Positions 6,635 to 9,151 of a stretch of 9,151 bases of DNA are shown piece by piece. The DNA is from DATEAX01 sp035288145 (lineage in GTDB: Bacteria > Patescibacteriota > UBA1384 > UBA12157 > JAENIV01). Made by a program: the position numbers and the translations under genes. The stretch covers positions 1 to 9,151 of the forward strand of contig DATEAX010000029.1 in NCBI GenBank assembly GCA_035288145.1, read 5' to 3'. The notes beneath the pieces are model-generated. The model worked only from the letters and a program-made list of their open reading frames with translations. It did no database searches and was not told the DNA's origin. Within the stretch, counting starts at the first letter, position 1, and each line of letters starts with the position of its first letter.

Positions 6635-7038
6635 TCAATCAATTTTTCACCCGGCAGTTTTTGAAATATGTTGTCGTGGGTTTAATTGGGACTTTTTTGG
6701 ATTTTTCGATTCTTTATATTTTAGTGGAATATGGCCATTTATATTATCTTTTTGGGGCAGTTACTTCGGTTGCGATTGTCCTCTGGGCAAGTTTTTCCTT
6801 AAACAAATATTGGACTTTCGAAAATTTTGAAAAAAAATATTTTTCCCAGTTTGGCAAATATATCCTTTCGCATTTGCTGTCTTTGGCGATAAGCTTGGCG
6901 ATTTTGACCTTTTTGGTGGAGATTTTTCATCTCTGGTATATCTTTGCCAAGTTTTTTGCCACCGTTGCCGCGGCCATTACCAACTTTTTAATCACCAAAA
7001 AATTCATCTTTTTTGCTAAAGACGAGGTGCCGAAATGA
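6619..7038 (+). CDS. GtrA-family membrane protein (lipid-linked sugar translocation)
   Basis: The 139-residue product has the normal length for the GtrA family and four hydrophobic helices at about 15-37, 43-62, 79-102 and 105-125. Family signatures are visible: FLKYVVVGLIGTFLDF at the N-terminus, FSLNKYWTF at about 59-67 and TNFLITKKFIF near the C-terminus. GtrA proteins are thought to help move polyprenyl-phosphate-linked sugars across the cytoplasmic membrane and usually partner a GtrB-type (GT2) glycosyltransferase; no such partner is visible here. The gene overlaps the flavoprotein by 16 bases and the methyltransferase by 4 (ATGA). Within the cluster it is the best candidate for carrying the lipid-linked sugar to the outer face, where the large membrane protein could use it. 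Confidence 0.92.
   Translation: MVKKIINQFFTRQFLKYVVVGLIGTFLDFSILYILVEYGHLYYLFGAVTSVAIVLWASFSLNKYWTFENFEKKYFSQFGKYILSHLLSLAISLAILTFLVEIFHLWYIFAKFFATVAAAITNFLITKKFIFFAKDEVPK
7024..7027 (+). promoter_or_regulatory. Shine-Dalgarno GAGG for methyltransferase start
   Basis: GAGG ends seven bases before the ATG at 7035, inside the end of the GtrA gene, and supports the ATGA-coupled start. Confidence 0.6.
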
Positions 7039-7805
7039 GATATTTTGCCACTTCTTTGATGCCGCAGGCCGTTTTTTTAGGAGAAAATATTGATTATGCT
7101 TTAGCAAGGTATCAGTTGGCCGCCGGGCAGGCCCGAAGCAAGGTGGTTTTGGATGCCGGTTGCGGGACGGGCTTTGGCGCCGAAATCTTAACTAAAACGG
7201 GTGCCAAAAAAGTTTTTGCCGTTGATAGTAATCAGGATGCCATCTGTTTTGCTCAAACCCATTACCGGGATAAAGGATTGATTTTTCAAAAACAGGATTT
7301 AGCCCAACTTAAATTTCCGGCAAATTATTTTGATTTAATCTGTTGCTTTGAAGTGCTCGAACACCTTAAAGATTACCGGAGGATTTTAAAAGAATTATGG
7401 CGTGTTTCAAAACCCAAGGGCATTTTGATGATTTCCACGCCCAATAAAGCCCGCTATTCGTCGTTTTCCGCCAAACCCTTTTATCCCTTTCACGAACATG
7501 AATTTTATTTGGCCGAATTCAAAAAAATCTTGAAAGATTTCCAGATTAGACAAATCTTGGGTCAGCATGGCCAGAATGACATCAAGTTAGAGAGTTTCCC
7601 CAGAAGATTGTATTCATTTTTGCCCAGCTCAATTAAAAAATTGATTTTAAGGATTTATTTAAAATTGAGATTTTTCTTACTGCGGCCGCCGGAGCAAAAA
7701 GCAGCCAAAACCTTCCCGATTAAATTTGACGACAATTTAACCAAGGCGCGGCTCTTTGTTGCTATCTGCCAAAAACGCGAAAGGACGGATGAAAAGAAAA
7801 TTTAA
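7035..7805 (+). CDS. Class I SAM-dependent methyltransferase
   Basis: The 256-residue product has the Rossmann-like methyltransferase core. Motif I LDAGCGTGFG spans residues 39-48, the acidic residue of the second strand is D64 (FAVDSN), and motif II acidic D88 follows (QKQDL). FDLICCFEVLEHL ends near 111, and ISTPN at 133-137 is the strand-5 region. A conserved HEHEF is at 153-157, followed by a basic, partly hydrophobic helix region (about 198-216) that may touch the membrane. The fold matches the UbiG-like Methyltransf_11/25 group frequent in surface-polysaccharide clusters. The acceptor is unknown; O-methylation of a sugar or lipid head group is plausible from context. It overlaps GtrA by 4 bases and the next gene by 17, so coupled translation is likely. 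Confidence 0.88.
   Translation: MRYFATSLMPQAVFLGENIDYALARYQLAAGQARSKVVLDAGCGTGFGAEILTKTGAKKVFAVDSNQDAICFAQTHYRDKGLIFQKQDLAQLKFPANYFDLICCFEVLEHLKDYRRILKELWRVSKPKGILMISTPNKARYSSFSAKPFYPFHEHEFYLAEFKKILKDFQIRQILGQHGQNDIKLESFPRRLYSFLPSSIKKLILRIYLKLRFFLLRPPEQKAAKTFPIKFDDNLTKARLFVAICQKRERTDEKKI
7781..7785 (+). promoter_or_regulatory. Shine-Dalgarno AAGGA deciding the start at 7789
   Basis: AAGGA ends three bases before the ATG at 7789. The same motif and the same three-base spacing recur before the TTG start at 8514. An upstream in-frame TTG at 7756 has no SD site, so the 7789 start is preferred. Confidence 0.5.
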
Positions 7806-8487
7806 TCACAAGTTAATGCATAAAGACCATTACCCCTTTTTTGAGCGGGTTTTTTACCGGCCGATTGCAAGCTTGATTACGCCGCTGGTCGCCAGTTTAG
7901 GGATTCAACCGACGATGATGAATTTTTTTAATTTTGTCGTCGGTTTGTTGGGCGTCTATTTAATCGCCTTTGGCGATTATAAAACAAGCGTTTTGGGGGC
8001 ATTGATTCTAATTATTTCTTATATTTTCGATTGCGTTGACGGTCAGTTGGCCCGCGGCCTGGGCAAAGAAAATAAATTTGGCGCCTTAATTGACACGACT
8101 CTTGACAGCATCAAGGAGAGCCTGATTTTTATTGCCTTGGGTTGGCGATATTTTTCTATTACGGCAGAGCCGAAGATTGGCTACTATGTCTTAGCAATAC
8201 TTTTTGGTCAGAGAATGCTTGGCCGAACGATCCCGTGGTATCGGCTAATTTTTCGGGAGAGCGTGGAAGAAGTAAAGGAGGCCTTTATTAAAGATACCCG
8301 CCCCTTTTTGAAAATCATCGGCACGGTTTTTTCGGAAAGCTATCGCTCGGGGACGATTTGGATTATTATCTTTATTAGCGTCCTGCACAAGCAAATCCCG
8401 CTCGTTTTTATCTATTTTATCGTCGTAATTTACAGTTTGTGGCTAGCGCTTTTGGTTAATGGTTATCAAAGGGGCAGAAACGGTTAA
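7789..8487 (+). CDS. CDP-alcohol phosphatidyltransferase family membrane enzyme
   Basis: From the ATG at 7789 the product has 232 residues. It carries the complete family motif D-x2-D-G-x2-A-R-x8-G-x3-D-x3-D as D81, D84, G85, A88, R89, G98, D102 and D106, so all metal- and CDP-binding positions are present. About five to six membrane helices are visible, at roughly 44-62, 65-82, 107-120, 129-140, 187-200 and 205-224. The enzyme moves a phospho-alcohol from a CDP-activated donor to a hydroxyl acceptor in the membrane. The DCVDGQLAR...FGALIDTTLD form resembles the inositol-phosphate/DIPP-synthase-like branch more than PgsA, but this is a judgement by eye. The matching cytidylyltransferase is not in the window. 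The in-frame TTG at 7756 would add 11 residues that look like methyltransferase shadow sequence and is rejected. The gene overlaps the methyltransferase end by 17 bases. Confidence 0.9.
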   Translation: MKRKFNHKLMHKDHYPFFERVFYRPIASLITPLVASLGIQPTMMNFFNFVVGLLGVYLIAFGDYKTSVLGALILIISYIFDCVDGQLARGLGKENKFGALIDTTLDSIKESLIFIALGWRYFSITAEPKIGYYVLAILFGQRMLGRTIPWYRLIFRESVEEVKEAFIKDTRPFLKIIGTVFSESYRSGTIWIIIFISVLHKQIPLVFIYFIVVIYSLWLALLVNGYQRGRNG

Positions 8488-8490
8488 TAT

Positions 8491-8508
8491 CTTTCATAGC
8501 TTAGAAAG
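8491..8508. promoter_or_regulatory. imperfect palindrome overlapping a ribosome-binding site
   Basis: CTTTC (8491-8495) and GAAAG (8504-8508) are complementary around an AGCT centre, with two mismatched positions between arms and centre. The right arm shares bases with the AAGGA site for the gene at 8514. Pairing could partly mask the site, but the stem is weak and may be chance. Confidence 0.25.
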
Positions 8509-8510
8509 GA
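8506..8510 (+). promoter_or_regulatory. Shine-Dalgarno AAGGA for the TTG start at 8514
   Basis: AAGGA ends three bases before the TTG at 8514, the spacing also seen at the 7789 start. It supports a non-ATG start for the radical SAM gene. Confidence 0.6.
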
Positions 8511-8513
8511 AAA

Positions 8514-9151
8514 TTGAAAGTTTTAATTATCAATCCGCCGGCCGGGGGCGGTGAAAAATATATCCGCGAGGGCAGGTGCGAACAAAGAGCGTCATCGTTT
8601 CAATACTTGATGGTGCCGATTTCTTTACCCTCGATAGCGGCCTTATTGCGCCAAAAAGGTTTTGAAGTTAGCGTTTTGGATTGCATGGCCGAAGAATTTA
8701 ACATAAAGCAGGCCCTCCAAGCCATCCGGAAGTTTAAGCCCGGGCTGGTAATTTTGAATTTTTCCACTGCCACCTATACGAACGACAAAGAGTTTAGCCA
8801 GAAAATAAGAAATAAAATTGGCAAGGTTCATTTGACCGCCATCGGCGTTCATGTCACTTCTCTGCCTTTAGAAACGATAATTGACGCCGGGCTGGACTCG
8901 GTTATTCGGGGGGAGCCGGAGGCGACGGCTTTGGCGCTCGCGGAAACTCTTAGAGATAAAAAATCGTTAAAAAAGATTCAGGGACTTTCTATCCGCGGCA
9001 ACCCCTCCTACACTAACAATCTCGCCCGACCCTTTATTGAAGATTTGGACCGCCTGCCTTTTCCCGCCCGGGATCTTATCAAAAACCAGCGCTATAAAAT
9101 GCCGGTTTTCAATCGGCCCTATACTTTGGTAATTACCGCCCGCGGCTGTCC
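8514..9151 (+). CDS. B12-binding-domain-type radical SAM protein, 5' part, 3' end outside window
   Basis: The frame is open from the TTG at 8514 to the window end, giving 212 codons. The N-terminus MKVLIINPPAGGG is the classic opening of B12-binding-domain radical SAM proteins, followed by a Rossmann-like domain to about residue 145 (PSIAALLRQKGFEVSVLD, LTAIGVHVTSLPLE and GEPE at 133-136). The linker DLDRLPFPARDLI (177-189) and ITARGC (207-212) lead into the CxxxCxxC iron-sulfur cluster motif, whose first Cys is C212. The window ends there, so the catalytic half is not visible. No DxHxxG cobalamin-ligand motif is present in the visible domain, which is common in this class. Substrates of such enzymes include methylations and rearrangements of lipids, sugars and antibiotics; which applies here cannot be told. 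It follows the CDP-alcohol enzyme after 26 bases with no terminator between them, so it probably belongs to the same operon. Confidence 0.88.
   Translation, partial: MKVLIINPPAGGGEKYIREGRCEQRASSFQYLMVPISLPSIAALLRQKGFEVSVLDCMAEEFNIKQALQAIRKFKPGLVILNFSTATYTNDKEFSQKIRNKIGKVHLTAIGVHVTSLPLETIIDAGLDSVIRGEPEATALALAETLRDKKSLKKIQGLSIRGNPSYTNNLARPFIEDLDRLPFPARDLIKNQRYKMPVFNRPYTLVITARGC

Noticed and set aside
7756..7788. Eleven-residue N-terminal extension of the CDP-alcohol enzyme from TTG 7756
   Set aside because: There is no Shine-Dalgarno site before it, its residues lie over methyltransferase coding sequence, and the ATG at 7789 has AAGGA upstream.
8643..8852. 69-residue minus-strand open frame
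   Set aside because: It is antisense to the radical SAM gene, whose plus-strand frame is continuous and recognisable.

Overview
The window is a same-strand stretch of bacterial chromosome, moderate in GC, holding nine protein genes packed almost end to end. TGA is a genuine stop in three genes, two of them in ATGA overlaps, and tryptophan is TGG, so the code is standard. Two starts are TTG, Shine-Dalgarno sites are purine rich (AAGGA, GAGG, AGGGAGG), and the cluster combines a YfhO-like giant membrane protein, GtrA, sugar epimerases and a radical SAM protein. This resembles genomes of the Candidate Phyla Radiation (Patescibacteria, Microgenomates or Parcubacteria type). That placement is inferred from gene style and is not proven; the TGA stops argue against the SR1/Gracilibacteria code.

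Layout. Bases 1-578 hold the 3' part of a BRO-N/DinD-type gene, cut by the left edge. A 70-base AT-rich gap follows, with a TATAAT and short tandem repeats. From 649 to the right edge runs a probable operon: (i) an 887-residue multi-pass membrane protein with large extracytoplasmic domains, (ii) an extended-SDR nucleotide-sugar epimerase/dehydratase, (iii) a second SDR with His where the catalytic Lys is expected, (iv) a UDP-galactopyranose-mutase/protoporphyrinogen-oxidase-like flavoprotein, (v) a GtrA-family membrane protein, (vi) a class I SAM methyltransferase, (vii) a CDP-alcohol phosphatidyltransferase, and (viii) a B12-binding-type radical SAM protein cut by the right edge just before its iron-sulfur cluster motif. 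Gaps or overlaps from (i) to (viii) are 37 nt, 1 nt, 4-nt overlap, 16-nt overlap, 4-nt overlap, 17-nt overlap and 26 nt.

How they may work together (inference). The SDRs and the flavoprotein would modify activated sugars, GtrA would help move a lipid-linked sugar across the membrane, the GT-C/YfhO-like protein would act on the outer face, and the CDP-alcohol enzyme would build a phosphodiester-linked lipid or polyol head group. The methyltransferase and radical SAM enzyme would decorate the product. The theme is therefore cell-envelope glycolipid or polysaccharide assembly. No soluble glycosyltransferase, flippase or polymerase is visible here, so the pathway must continue outside the window. 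No RNA genes, insertion sequences or CRISPR arrays were seen, and no gap longer than 70 bases separates the genes.
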